NCBI GenBank assembly: GCA_016291375.1
Contig: JAEEXE010000007.1
Location: 39,546-103,545, forward strand
Direction: 5' to 3'
Length of the DNA: 64,000 bases
Source of the DNA: Butyrivibrio sp.
GTDB lineage: Bacteria; Bacillota; Clostridia; Lachnospirales; Lachnospiraceae
Position 1 is the first letter of the stretch, and the number at the start of each line of letters is the position of its first letter. The notes under the pieces were generated by a model that was not told where the DNA came from, did no database searches, and saw only the letters and a program-made list of their open reading frames with translations. A program made the position numbers and the translations under genes. This document shows, piece by piece, positions 20,801-29,092 of this stretch.

Positions 20801-22592
20801 GCTCATATACCTTTGCAGAGTTACCTATTGTAAAGTTCTGAATCTTATCGATCTTATGTACAGCTATGTTAGCTTCACTGTGCTGACCATCTGAATAATG
20901 AGTGCCTCCGCCGTAATAATCATCAGCAACCGCTCCGAAAAATGTGGATTTACCTAGCCATTCTATAATCTGAGCAGGTGTATATGCTTCGGAACCATCC
21001 CATGTATACTCATTTCTACTGGTTACAGCACCATATATTGAGAAAGATGTTGCTGTAAAGCTGATAACATCTGCTTCTTCTCCAAGACTTACGTTACTGT
21101 CTGTAAGGATATCAACATTGATATCATCTGCGCTGATGTCCGTTGCTTCGCTTGTGGAAGCATATCCTTCCTTAACCTCTTCTTTAATAGGAAGATGAAG
21201 TACAGATACATCTTCTTCCTTCTCTGTTTCCATGTCAGATGAAAGCTTGTTGTCATCAAATGAAACAGATACTGAAACTGTTCCTTCCTTGGGTTCGTAC
21301 TCAACATTATCAAGCACAAAAGCTATATCAAAAAGTACAGTGTTGCTATCATCATATTCTGTAGGCTCTTCTTTACCTGCTGCCTCTGCAATAGCCTGTG
21401 CATTGGCATTAAGAGCATCCATGTATGCGTTGTAATTGTATCCGCTTGTAAACTGATCAAGAGGAGTTACGTTAAGTTCGATTCCCTTAGGGAACTCTTC
21501 AGGCTTAGACAGAACAACTGTTACTGTCATGCCATCAACTGTACATACAAATCTCTCCTGAGTATTAACGGCATCGTATACGAGCTTAAGATCTGTATCT
21601 TCCTTAATCTCAATTTCCTGACCGTCTTCTGTTACAGCTTCATAATAAACATACTGCGCACTTTCTTCTTCATCCTCTGCAAGAAGTGCAGCACTGTCTT
21701 CATTTTCTTCTTTTTCTACAGCTACTTCCTGAGTCTTCTTTATGATCTTTACGATTTCAGTTTCTTCTTCTCCAAGAAGTGCCTTCTTATATATATATCC
21801 ATCGAACTTCTTAGCTTCTTCTTTGATCTCAAAAGAATCTGCCATAGAAAGCTCTTTTGCCTCAGAAATTTCAACTTCATCGGCGTCAACATAATAAACT
21901 GTTATAACAACATCCTTGAGCTCTTCAAGTTCTTCTTCATCAACTGAAGACAATTCACTCGATGCCTCTATTGATGTTTCGCTTGATTCCATGCTTGAAG
22001 CATCATCAGCAGCTGTTGTAGCTTCACTTGATGAATCGGATGCTTCCTCTCCAGAACCATCTTCTTTAGAGATTTCCTCAGTTGCTCCATCACCAAGTGT
22101 AGCCTTGTCCCCTGCTTCATCACCGGTCTTCGGAGTTCCCTCGCCTTCTTTAATCTCTTCTTTTACTTCTTCTTTTACTTCTTCTTTTGTCTCATCTTTC
22201 TTCTCTTCTGACTCTTTTCCTTCCGCGCCCTGATCGTCTTCCCCATCTGCATTATCATCGTCGCCTTCAAGGCTCTGCTCTCCTGAATGATCCCCATCAT
22301 CATTTTGAGCCGGTGTTTCTTCTTCGAAACCACCTTCATCCCCGCCTTCTTCATTGTTCTTGTTCTCAATAGTCTCATCAATGAGTTCCTGCTCATATTC
22401 TGAATCCGCTATGTCCTGAATGCCTATCTTTTCAAAAGCATCCTCTGTCATAGCAGTTGCAGGCTTATTGAGTACGTACAATGTCACCGTTCCTGTAAGC
22501 ATTGCAACGCAAAGTGCAAATGCCAACCATCTACGGTAGCTACGATGTCTCTTAATGAAGTTTTCTGCGCGATTCTCAACACTTTTGCGCAT
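17823..22592 (-). CDS. large pilus tip adhesin-like surface protein (1589 aa) with LPNSG sorting signal
   Basis: Signal/TM region, acidic Glu/Lys-rich segment, pilin-like FxxY/GxY repeats, LPNSGGIGELPYIVAGAGAAVM…KRRRKKD. Confidence 0.88.
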   Translation of the reverse strand: MRKSVENRAENFIKRHRSYRRWLAFALCVAMLTGTVTLYVLNKPATAMTEDAFEKIGIQDIADSEYEQELIDETIENKNNEEGGDEGGFEEETPAQNDDGDHSGEQSLEGDDDNADGEDDQGAEGKESEEKKDETKEEVKEEVKEEIKEGEGTPKTGDEAGDKATLGDGATEEISKEDGSGEEASDSSSEATTAADDASSMESSETSIEASSELSSVDEEELEELKDVVITVYYVDADEVEISEAKELSMADSFEIKEEAKKFDGYIYKKALLGEEETEIVKIIKKTQEVAVEKEENEDSAALLAEDEEESAQYVYYEAVTEDGQEIEIKEDTDLKLVYDAVNTQERFVCTVDGMTVTVVLSKPEEFPKGIELNVTPLDQFTSGYNYNAYMDALNANAQAIAEAAGKEEPTEYDDSNTVLFDIAFVLDNVEYEPKEGTVSVSVSFDDNKLSSDMETEKEEDVSVLHLPIKEEVKEGYASTSEATDISADDINVDILTDSNVSLGEEADVISFTATSFSIYGAVTSRNEYTWDGSEAYTPAQIIEWLGKSTFFGAVADDYYGGGTHYSDGQHSEANIAVHKIDKIQNFTIGNSAKVYEHLVKYMVKVNKVVKGPNKIGKFDFAVYADPQGKQEIPNSRFSITTDATGNGSYSFDFAKLGNGVIYSKFYVLELDPYGKPLMNGEKNGRYTVEYEQDGINGAHDAISLFTDSFVEDMNGYTGEYVLQKVNGATVYYKTETGYEGVTYDEAFAHMAGHDGKPYHTEKYQGKFPISISELLSDAATASSKMAYASKNNSDLMVINLVGGAPTYDNVPTLQNDLTRRYFGFPQSINDNYAINTGIDIGNRFLLLNLDLTGIDKYRLDKIKINGKGTGDWNEIANQIIINPVQRDDNGDFVPYTGKIEADIMSGTLVAPRAHVTTTGSYCGTVIAKTLVKDCEIHKIVVRRFLEESASTTISNIDDTVIPFDLVFEKYIDNDYARAADSGKFRFTLRMFDEKSGKWKTLDDNLTNDWWEIKYSVNNPADIGMEYGGENTYYFMMTENDTTGDYLKDKSGLLAKVKYYPGDGDKAINEPEYYRINEQEVSDILRSFSKDYYNDAHRLRQDVGFYNKSRKPFDIEMFKYLNGSLLDDNTLKFNFWIRMIKTEDNGTRTEVGTDRRIFGTGNGRVPNFITNQGSSIKYTVDTRTNAWNMEVGKTYYFMFVEGNADGSNHTQTTIDKAIMAVKVDYYVDQQNVVRTYYRIADDASIEAILANHTSVIDYCTDANYIDPVNAGFYNKTPTKISVIKNWNQSSTADIWDITVVLKRRVSGGEYEEVETFTIPASDYYMSGGIATSKAYTFDDLEAFDENGNQYEYAADEYYNNGSELVPLNPIRYVVYDASGNAITDTSVSEDSVGIVNGYKNTENRTDIGADGNTTITLTNTPYIRLKKIWTVDGNVVSGAETESFGTVFVNLYKSYDDSTFEFFKGPIELSPGNDWTSEVAVPDRTRYHIVECDSTGQNEYRNAPKITYYAFFKDQQVASDINWENVYVQGNNAMLEVANERSGNTLPNSGGIGELPYIVAGAGAAVMSLTGAGACFIGKRRRKKDEENE

Positions 22593-22652
22593 ACCGCTAA
22601 CCTCTTTACCTGTAAAAAACGTTCTCAGTTACATTTATGACTGACTATGATG

Positions 22653-23228
22653 TTAAAGGCTTCCTGATACATTAAACGGGAAGACCCTAAATACAACCTT
22701 GCCGATAAGCTGTTCTTTGGTGACGCAGCCAACCACGCTACTCCTTGAATCTATAGAAGCACTGCGGTGGTCTCCTAAAACAAAATATCTGTTTTCCGGC
22801 ACTTGATATGGAAATGTAATATCTGTTGGATCAAAACTTTTTTCAGCGTACGGCTCTTCAAGTAGCTCCCCATTAACTGAGACATTGCCGTCTTTATCGA
22901 TGTTTATCCAATCACCGGGCGATCCTACCACTCTTTTTACAAGGACTTTATTGTTGTAGTAAAAAGCGATAAGTTCTCCGGGTTCAAACGTTGAACTATT
23001 CTGTGCTACCACTATCTGCCCTGTTTCCAGTGTAGGTGTCATGCTGTCACCTGTAACTCTGAGAACTGTGATAAAAAAACTGGATACCAGAACAGCCAGG
23101 GCTGCCACTATAACTACCACATACAATGTATTTCTAAGTACTTTTTTGTATTCTTTTTTGCTGTTTTCTCTTTTAAGTTCCTTCTTAAGATCACTTAGAG
23201 AAGGTTTTAACACTTTTTCATCACTCAT
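22653..23228 (-). CDS. lepB: signal peptidase I
   Basis: VTGDSMTPTLETGQIV, VLVKRVVGSPGDWI, YFVLGDHRSASIDSR motifs. Confidence 0.93.
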   Translation of the reverse strand: MSDEKVLKPSLSDLKKELKRENSKKEYKKVLRNTLYVVVIVAALAVLVSSFFITVLRVTGDSMTPTLETGQIVVAQNSSTFEPGELIAFYYNNKVLVKRVVGSPGDWINIDKDGNVSVNGELLEEPYAEKSFDPTDITFPYQVPENRYFVLGDHRSASIDSRSSVVGCVTKEQLIGKVVFRVFPFNVSGSL

Positions 23229-23850
23229 CTACGTTGTCACTTTTTTTCTTTCTGCTCTGCGCAGAAGTTTTCTTCTTGGTTGTCTTGGTCCCGGTCTCTG
23301 TATTTAAAGCGTTATCTGCCCGATGTAAATCACCTGAAGTACTTACATTCAAGCCCATCTGACTTCTTGCTTCCGCAAGCTCTTTCTTGAAATCTTCGTA
23401 CTCAGCTTCTGCTCTCTTCTGAAGTGTTGTGACATAGAGATCAGCTGACTTCTGAGCTGCTTCCATGATGCCTCCGAGCTGGATTGACGCTTCTGCAAGA
23501 GATTGTGAATTCTCTATTTTGAAAAGTGCATCATCTACTTGTTTCTGAAGCTCATCCTTTTCTCTTGTGAGTCTGGCCTTAAGTCCGTTGATGTCCTTGT
23601 CGAACTTAGCCTGCATCTCAGCCTTCTGCTCATTGAACTTGGCTCTCATCTGGTTCTTCTCTTCATCAAAGCCTTTGAGCATCCTGGCTCTTTCATCTGC
23701 CATCTCTTTGAGCAACTGCTGTTTCTCTTTTTCAAGTTCTTCTTTCAGTTCTTCTTCATGTTTCTTAGCTGCTTCAGCTTCTTCCGAAAAAGTGATCATC
23801 ATTTCCAGAAGTTCTGCTCTGCTAAGCTTTTTGAGATTAACTTCTGCCAT
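23221..23850 (-). CDS. coiled-coil protein of unknown function, first gene of pilus operon
   Basis: Heptad-rich Glu/Lys sequence; start placed at MAEVNLKK with upstream aaggatgggct, because the longer ORF start lies inside a terminator. Confidence 0.75.
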   Translation of the reverse strand: MAEVNLKKLSRAELLEMMITFSEEAEAAKKHEEELKEELEKEKQQLLKEMADERARMLKGFDEEKNQMRAKFNEQKAEMQAKFDKDINGLKARLTREKDELQKQVDDALFKIENSQSLAEASIQLGGIMEAAQKSADLYVTTLQKRAEAEYEDFKKELAEARSQMGLNVSTSGDLHRADNALNTETGTKTTKKKTSAQSRKKKSDNVDE

Positions 23851-23883
23851 AGCCCATCCTTGTAAGTAATATTCGAATAATGT

Positions 23884-23925
23884 AAAAAGGTACACGCAAC
23901 GACCATTCGGTCTTTGCATGTACCT
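23884..23925 (-). terminator. leader terminator T2, immediately upstream of pilus operon CDS
   Basis: Minus strand GGTACATGCAAAGACC-gaat-GGTCGTTGCGTGTACC-TTTTT: 16-bp stem with one mismatch. Confidence 0.85.
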
Positions 23926-24051
23926 TAATTGTAATCAATTAACAATGGTATCGCAAAGTATCTATGGCCAGTTGCCTAATGTAATTACTTTCCCTGTACT
24001 TGCCGGAGTTCACCCGGCTGTTCGTCCATGAACTTAATTTGTACCGTAATT

Positions 24052-24086
24052 AAAAAAATAAGACCGTCTGCTCGCACAGTCCGGTC
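24052..24086 (-). terminator. leader terminator T1, just 3' of the aptamer
   Basis: Minus strand GACCG-gaCTGtgcgagCAGa-CGGTC-TTATTTTTTT. Confidence 0.6.
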
Positions 24087-24109
24087 ACCATCATGGTGCC
24101 AACGAACTA

Positions 24110-24190
24110 GCACCAGCAACTGGCTGTCTTTCACATGTGTGATTAAGACCCTTTAGCTTTGCGTCACCATCTTTCAATGGCTTTGCCTTT
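24110..24190 (-). promoter_or_regulatory. cyclic di-GMP-I (GEMM-I) riboswitch aptamer
   Basis: Minus strand GGCAAAGCCATTGAAAGATGGTGACGCAAAGCTAAAGGGTCTTAATCACACATGTGAAAGACAGCCAGTTGCTGG: GAAA-capped P1 hairpin, GACGCAAAGC, second stem, CAGCCAGTTGC. Confidence 0.92.
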
Positions 24191-24493
24191 TAAACGCTTA
24201 GTTTACTCTGGAACAACAACGCTTCATTCAAGTAATTTATTTGTGTGATTACCAATATAAACTACTGGACACAAAAAAACAACTACTTTTTCACAAAAAG
24301 TTCACAGTTTCCATACAAAAATAGTATTTTCTTAGATTTCATCTGCATTTTGCGTATATAGGATTTTTTTAACTTTTTGCTTGGTTTCCAGTTTTTTCGA
24401 ATCAAAACTGATCCGTGCGAAAGGATTTTATATATTCTGTTTGAAATCATTATAACAGACCGCTCCGTTCTTTCGTTTACTTAAATTACGAAA

Positions 24494-24530
24494 AAACGCC
24501 ACTTTGGAAACTAAGTTTCAAAGTGGCGTG
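24494..24530 (-). terminator. intrinsic terminator after flgE
   Basis: acgccactttgaaacttagtttccaaagtggcgttttttcg on minus strand. Confidence 0.85.
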
Positions 24531-24584
24531 TCAATTTTAAATTAATATTTCTAAATTTAGGTACCCTTAGGTTTACCTGTGTTA

Positions 24585-25913
24585 TTATCTCTTCAATCCC
24601 TTAAGGATCTGAAGCATCTCATCAGATGTAGTGATCACGCGGCTGTTAGCCTGGAAGCCTCTCTGTGTTGTGATCATATCAGTGAACTCTTTAGCAAGAT
24701 CTACGTTACTTGACTCAAGGACTCCGGCAGTCATATATCCACCGTCATAGGTGATATCCATGATCTGCGCTGCTCCTGAATTAAGTGATTCTGCATAGAG
24801 GTTATCTCCAACCTTCTCAAGTCCCATAGCATTGTTGAACTCAGCTACCGCGATCTGTGCGATCTTCACTGTCTGTCCGTTAGAATACTTGGCATGTATC
24901 GAACCGTTGTCAGATACAGTAAGCCCTGTCATAGTGCCGTTTGTATAACCCTGATTAAGTCCGTACACATCTCCTCTGTATCCATATATTGATGAAGAGT
25001 GGTTGCCGTTTAAGCTGGCGTAATTGGAAGTGTTGGACAGATCTACATTGAGCGGTCCGATATTGGCCGCCTGTCCTCCAAACTCTAAGCGTACCATGCC
25101 GTTTGTCGCGCCATTGGCACTTTGGAGTCTTCCGTTTCTCTTATCATAAACAAGATCAATACTTGGATTGGTATTGCTTGTTATAATATCTCCGTTTGAG
25201 TTCTGTATTGACTTAAGTGAAAGATTGAAAGTATTGTCTTCATCATCACCGCCGTCAGTAAGTCCAAACTTAAGTGTATAGAAATCTCCGTCGCTTCCGA
25301 TAACTTCGATTCTCATGGTCTTGCCTTCATCGCTGCTAAGATCAGGATCGATGCTGTCAATATTTCCTCTGAAATATGATTCCGAAGTAGCTGTTCCTGC
25401 GATGGTCTTGGTATCATCTGAAATGAGTCTTAAGTTGGAAAGATTAACATTTCCACCTCTTGGAATATTACCATCTCCCATTGTTCCAAGAACATAGAAA
25501 CCATTGTTCTGAGTAACAAGATTTCCATCAGAATCTATTGTGAAAGCACCGTCTCTGCTGAAATTGCGGACAGGCGGATTTGTGCTTGCATCAGATGAAA
25601 CCACAAAGAACGAATCTCCTGTGATCATAAGGTCAAATGCATTTCCGGTTGTCTGCATTGAACCTGACTTGGATATATTTGTATAAATGGAAGCAACCTT
25701 GGATCCGAGACCAACCTGTGATGCATTTGTGGTCGCAACGGTATCTCCCGCTCCTGTGCCATTCCTTACCGTCTGGTAAAGAATATCAGCAAAGCCGGTT
25801 GCCTGTGATTTATAAGCAGTTGTATTAACGTTAGCGATATTGTTACCGATAACATCCATTTCAAGCTGGTGAGTTGTAAGACCGGCTACACCGGACCAAA
25901 GCGATCTCATCAT
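24585..25913 (-). CDS. flgE: flagellar hook protein FlgE-like
   Basis: MRSLWSGVAGLTTHQLEMDVIGNNIANVNTTAYKSQ N-terminus and C-terminal MITTQRGFQANSRVITTSDEMLQ motif. Confidence 0.9.
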   Translation of the reverse strand: MMRSLWSGVAGLTTHQLEMDVIGNNIANVNTTAYKSQATGFADILYQTVRNGTGAGDTVATTNASQVGLGSKVASIYTNISKSGSMQTTGNAFDLMITGDSFFVVSSDASTNPPVRNFSRDGAFTIDSDGNLVTQNNGFYVLGTMGDGNIPRGGNVNLSNLRLISDDTKTIAGTATSESYFRGNIDSIDPDLSSDEGKTMRIEVIGSDGDFYTLKFGLTDGGDDEDNTFNLSLKSIQNSNGDIITSNTNPSIDLVYDKRNGRLQSANGATNGMVRLEFGGQAANIGPLNVDLSNTSNYASLNGNHSSSIYGYRGDVYGLNQGYTNGTMTGLTVSDNGSIHAKYSNGQTVKIAQIAVAEFNNAMGLEKVGDNLYAESLNSGAAQIMDITYDGGYMTAGVLESSNVDLAKEFTDMITTQRGFQANSRVITTSDEMLQILKGLKR

Positions 25914-26054
25914 AACGCACGTACCTCCAAATCCAAAAGCCCTTATAAGCTTCGGTTCGTTTTCTCTATCTGTGTACGTCCGTGTACTTCTAAAATCGGC
26001 ATGTCCTTTGCCGGAAAAGAGAAAAAGAAATAGCTACACTACTTGCTATTTCCT

Positions 26055-26082
26055 TTATCGGACAATTTCTTATTTTTCTTTA
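26055..26082 (-). promoter_or_regulatory. sigma-D (FliA/sigma-28)-like promoter for flgE
   Basis: Minus strand TAAA-N15/16-(G)TCCGATAA, close to TAAA-N15-GCCGATAA. Confidence 0.7.
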
Positions 26083-26111
26083 GCTCATTTCGAAAAAAAA
26101 TTTCAAAAAAT

Positions 26112-26146
26112 AAGCCACGCCTCGGTAAGCCTTTACCAAAGCGTGG
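26112..26146 (-). terminator. intrinsic terminator after cysE
   Basis: ccacgctttggtaaaggcttaccgaggcgtggcttattttttg on minus strand. Confidence 0.8.
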
Positions 26147-26165
26147 TGTGTTGCAGTAACTGATT

Positions 26166-27068
26166 TTAATTTTTACTCTTCATACTAACTCTGCTACCGG
26201 CGGGAACAGAAGATGTGATAAAGGCGTTAGCTCCGATAACGGAACCTTTTCCGATAATCGTCTCTCCTCCAAGAATTGAAGCTCCGGAATATATGGTTAC
26301 ATCATCCTCGATTGTAGGATGTCTCTTGCTACCCTTAAGAGCCTGTCCGCCTCTTGTAGAAAGACCACCGATGGTAACACCCTGATAGATCTTGACGTGC
26401 TCACCGATAATTGAAGTCTCACCAATAACAATGCCTGTACCGTGATCTATCATGAGATACTTGCCCATTGTGGCACCGGGATGAATATCAATACCTGTCT
26501 TGGAATGAGCATACTCAGTCATCATCCTTGGGATAAGCGGCACCTTAAGAAGATAGAGCTCATGTGCTATTCTGTTGATGGTAGTAGCAAGAAGCCCCGG
26601 ATATGAAAGAATGATTTCTTCCTTACTGTAAGCCGCAGGATCTCCGTCATAGCAAGCCTGAAGATCAGTGTCGGCATATTCTCTAATCTTTGGAATCTGT
26701 TTAAAAAACTCATTGGTAATGCGCCTTGCACCGCAGTCCAGAGTTTCATCACTGGCATCAGCATACTCATCACTGTGCCTGAAAGCAATAGCGATCTGCT
26801 TCTGAAGATTGTATATAACATCCTCAACAACAATGGCTATCCTATTGTTGTCGTTGTAGCTCTTATACACCTTGTCCCTGTAGTATCCCGGATAAATGAT
26901 GCGGATAAGCTTGATAACGATATCCTTTACAGCATCTCTGTCAGGCTGGTTAAAGATGTCCATCTTATCAACATCTCTGCCTTTCTCATAATCCGCAAGT
27001 ATGATATCAACGATATCTTTTATCTCATTCTTGATAGTATTTTTTTCATCATTGCATTTGTAATCCAT
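26166..27068 (-). CDS. cysE: serine O-acetyltransferase
   Basis: Hexapeptide repeats; GIDIHPGATMGKYLMIDHGTGIVIGETSIIGEHVKIYQGVTIGG. Confidence 0.93.
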   Translation of the reverse strand: MDYKCNDEKNTIKNEIKDIVDIILADYEKGRDVDKMDIFNQPDRDAVKDIVIKLIRIIYPGYYRDKVYKSYNDNNRIAIVVEDVIYNLQKQIAIAFRHSDEYADASDETLDCGARRITNEFFKQIPKIREYADTDLQACYDGDPAAYSKEEIILSYPGLLATTINRIAHELYLLKVPLIPRMMTEYAHSKTGIDIHPGATMGKYLMIDHGTGIVIGETSIIGEHVKIYQGVTIGGLSTRGGQALKGSKRHPTIEDDVTIYSGASILGGETIIGKGSVIGANAFITSSVPAGSRVSMKSKN

Positions 27069-27224
27069 TTACAATCTCCCCATTATGCGTTTTGTCTGAT
27101 TATATATGAGCTCAAAGCCCATGACAAGCATAAAAAGTATGTTTATATTATTCTTTTGACATCTACATCATATGATACCATAATAACCGTGGAGAAATAC
27201 AAGAAATAAGGAGATTTTTGCCTG

Positions 27225-28256
27225 ATGGCTTCTATGAAATACTATTTTGCCCCTATGGAGGGCATTACACAATACACATTGAGAAATACCCACCGCGCCA
27301 TGTTTGGTGAGTATTTGAGCAAATATTACACTCCTTTTCTCTCCGCTCCCAAGACCCGCAAGTTTAAAAAGAGAGAAAAGAACGATATACTTCCCGTAAA
27401 TAACGATATTTTTCCTGATTATACAGACAAGATAATCCCGCAGATACTGGCAAACAGCGCAGATAATTTTCTCTGGGCTGCAAAAGAGATTGCGGATATG
27501 GGCTACAAAGAGATTAACCTAAACCTCGGATGCCCCGTAGCCACAGTCGTTACCAAACACAAGGGCTCCGGTCTTCTATCTGACCCCGATTACCTCGATA
27601 ATATGTTAAAAGAGATCACTGCAAGCGATCTTTTCACCAGGGAGGATCATCCAAAATTCTCAATAAAGACAAGGCTTGGAATAACCGACGATTCTGAAGC
27701 AGACAAGCTGATGGAAATTTTTGCCCGATATCCCATAAGCGAACTCACTATACACGCAAGAGTCCAGAAGGATTTCTACCGCGGACTCCCCAGAATAGAA
27801 GCCTTCAAAAGAGCTGTAGAAGTCTACAGAGAAAATGGCGGAACCGCCGATATATGCTACAACGGAGATATCAATTCCATAGATGACCAGAACAGACTCA
27901 TGGATGAACTAAAAGATCTTTCCTCAGCAAGCGAAGACGCTCCCGGTATAAGCGCAATAATGCTTGGCAGAGGTCTTCTAAGTAACCCTGCTCTTGCAAG
28001 GGACCTTGCCACAGGCTCTTCCACTCTTACAGAAACGGAACTGAAAGAATATCTCAATATGCTATACAGTGGATATGAAACTTTTATTCAGGAAGACAGA
28101 AATGTCATCTTTAAGATGCTGGAGCACTGGGCCTTCATAAATTGCCATTTTGATAACAGTGACAAGTGTTTAAAGGCAATCAGAAAGGCTCGTAGCAAAG
28201 GCGAGTACCTGGCCGCTGTCAGAAACATTTTTTCAACCTGCAATTTTATTTCGTAA
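27225..28256 (+). CDS. dus: tRNA-dihydrouridine synthase
   Basis: YFAPMEGITQYTLR; EINLNLGCPVATVVTKHKGSGLL; Dus family. Confidence 0.93.
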   Translation: MASMKYYFAPMEGITQYTLRNTHRAMFGEYLSKYYTPFLSAPKTRKFKKREKNDILPVNNDIFPDYTDKIIPQILANSADNFLWAAKEIADMGYKEINLNLGCPVATVVTKHKGSGLLSDPDYLDNMLKEITASDLFTREDHPKFSIKTRLGITDDSEADKLMEIFARYPISELTIHARVQKDFYRGLPRIEAFKRAVEVYRENGGTADICYNGDINSIDDQNRLMDELKDLSSASEDAPGISAIMLGRGLLSNPALARDLATGSSTLTETELKEYLNMLYSGYETFIQEDRNVIFKMLEHWAFINCHFDNSDKCLKAIRKARSKGEYLAAVRNIFSTCNFIS

Positions 28257-28264
28257 TTCTTTTT

Positions 28265-29092
28265 CTATATAAACGGATTATAGAATCTGCTTCCATCCAT
28301 GTATGTGATGAACATGGTAAGAACAAAGAATCCTACAGAAAAAGCTATCACTGCTATATCCGCCGCTTTTAATGGCTTTTTGGAATACCATGTTCTCTTT
28401 TTCTTTTTACCAAATCCTCTAAGCTCCATGGCATTACTCACTACGCCAATCCTCTCCATAGTTGAGAATAGAAGCGGAAATATGATAATCGCCGTGTTCT
28501 TGATCCTATCAAAGAGCTTTCCTTTAGAGCTCATCTCTATTCCCCTGGCTTCCTGAGCATTCTTGATCTTATGAAACTCATCCTGAATATCCGGGATGTA
28601 TCTGAGCGTAATCTCCAGTGCATAAGCTATGGTATACGGTACACCTATGCCATTAATAGATGATGCAAGCTCGCTGGGGTCCGTTGTTACCAGGAAGATA
28701 AACACCGAAGGAAGTACAGCAAAGTATTTGACAAACACGTTGAGTTCGTAGAAAAGCTGCTGCTTAGTAAGTGTGTAATCTCCGAAAAGATGGACTATAT
28801 CTGTTCTGCTTCCGTATATTTTGCAGCCCTCGTATGGTGAAAAGAAAAAGATACACACTAGGTTGATCACCATAAAGATCATAACCGCAATGAATATACC
28901 TCCAACCTGCTGCCATTTAACATCAGCAATAATATAAATGACAACGCCTATAGCGATCATCGTAAAAAGAACTCTGGTATCAAAAGTAAGGGCGCTGGTA
29001 AGGCACCACAAAATAAAAAATATGAGCTTGGTAAATCCACTAAGCTTGTGAACAGGCGTATTCTTTTTTTCGTATGAAATCATTTTACTCAT
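28265..29092 (-). CDS. ECF transporter transmembrane (T) component
   Basis: NAQEARGIEMSSKG and AMELRGFGKKKKRT EcfT motifs. Confidence 0.9.
   Translation of the reverse strand: MSKMISYEKKNTPVHKLSGFTKLIFFILWCLTSALTFDTRVLFTMIAIGVVIYIIADVKWQQVGGIFIAVMIFMVINLVCIFFFSPYEGCKIYGSRTDIVHLFGDYTLTKQQLFYELNVFVKYFAVLPSVFIFLVTTDPSELASSINGIGVPYTIAYALEITLRYIPDIQDEFHKIKNAQEARGIEMSSKGKLFDRIKNTAIIIFPLLFSTMERIGVVSNAMELRGFGKKKKRTWYSKKPLKAADIAVIAFSVGFFVLTMFITYMDGSRFYNPFI

Noticed and set aside
21916-22396. Overlapping plus and minus ORFs in the acidic region of the tip adhesin
   Set aside because: Result of Glu/Lys/Ser-rich low-complexity coding; no independent start signals.
23940-23980. Second (inverted) GEMM aptamer on the plus strand (tcgcaaagtatctatggccagttgcc)
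   Set aside because: Lacks the 5' GGCAAA and GAAA-capped stem and the second helix; better explained as a segment complementary to the real aptamer.
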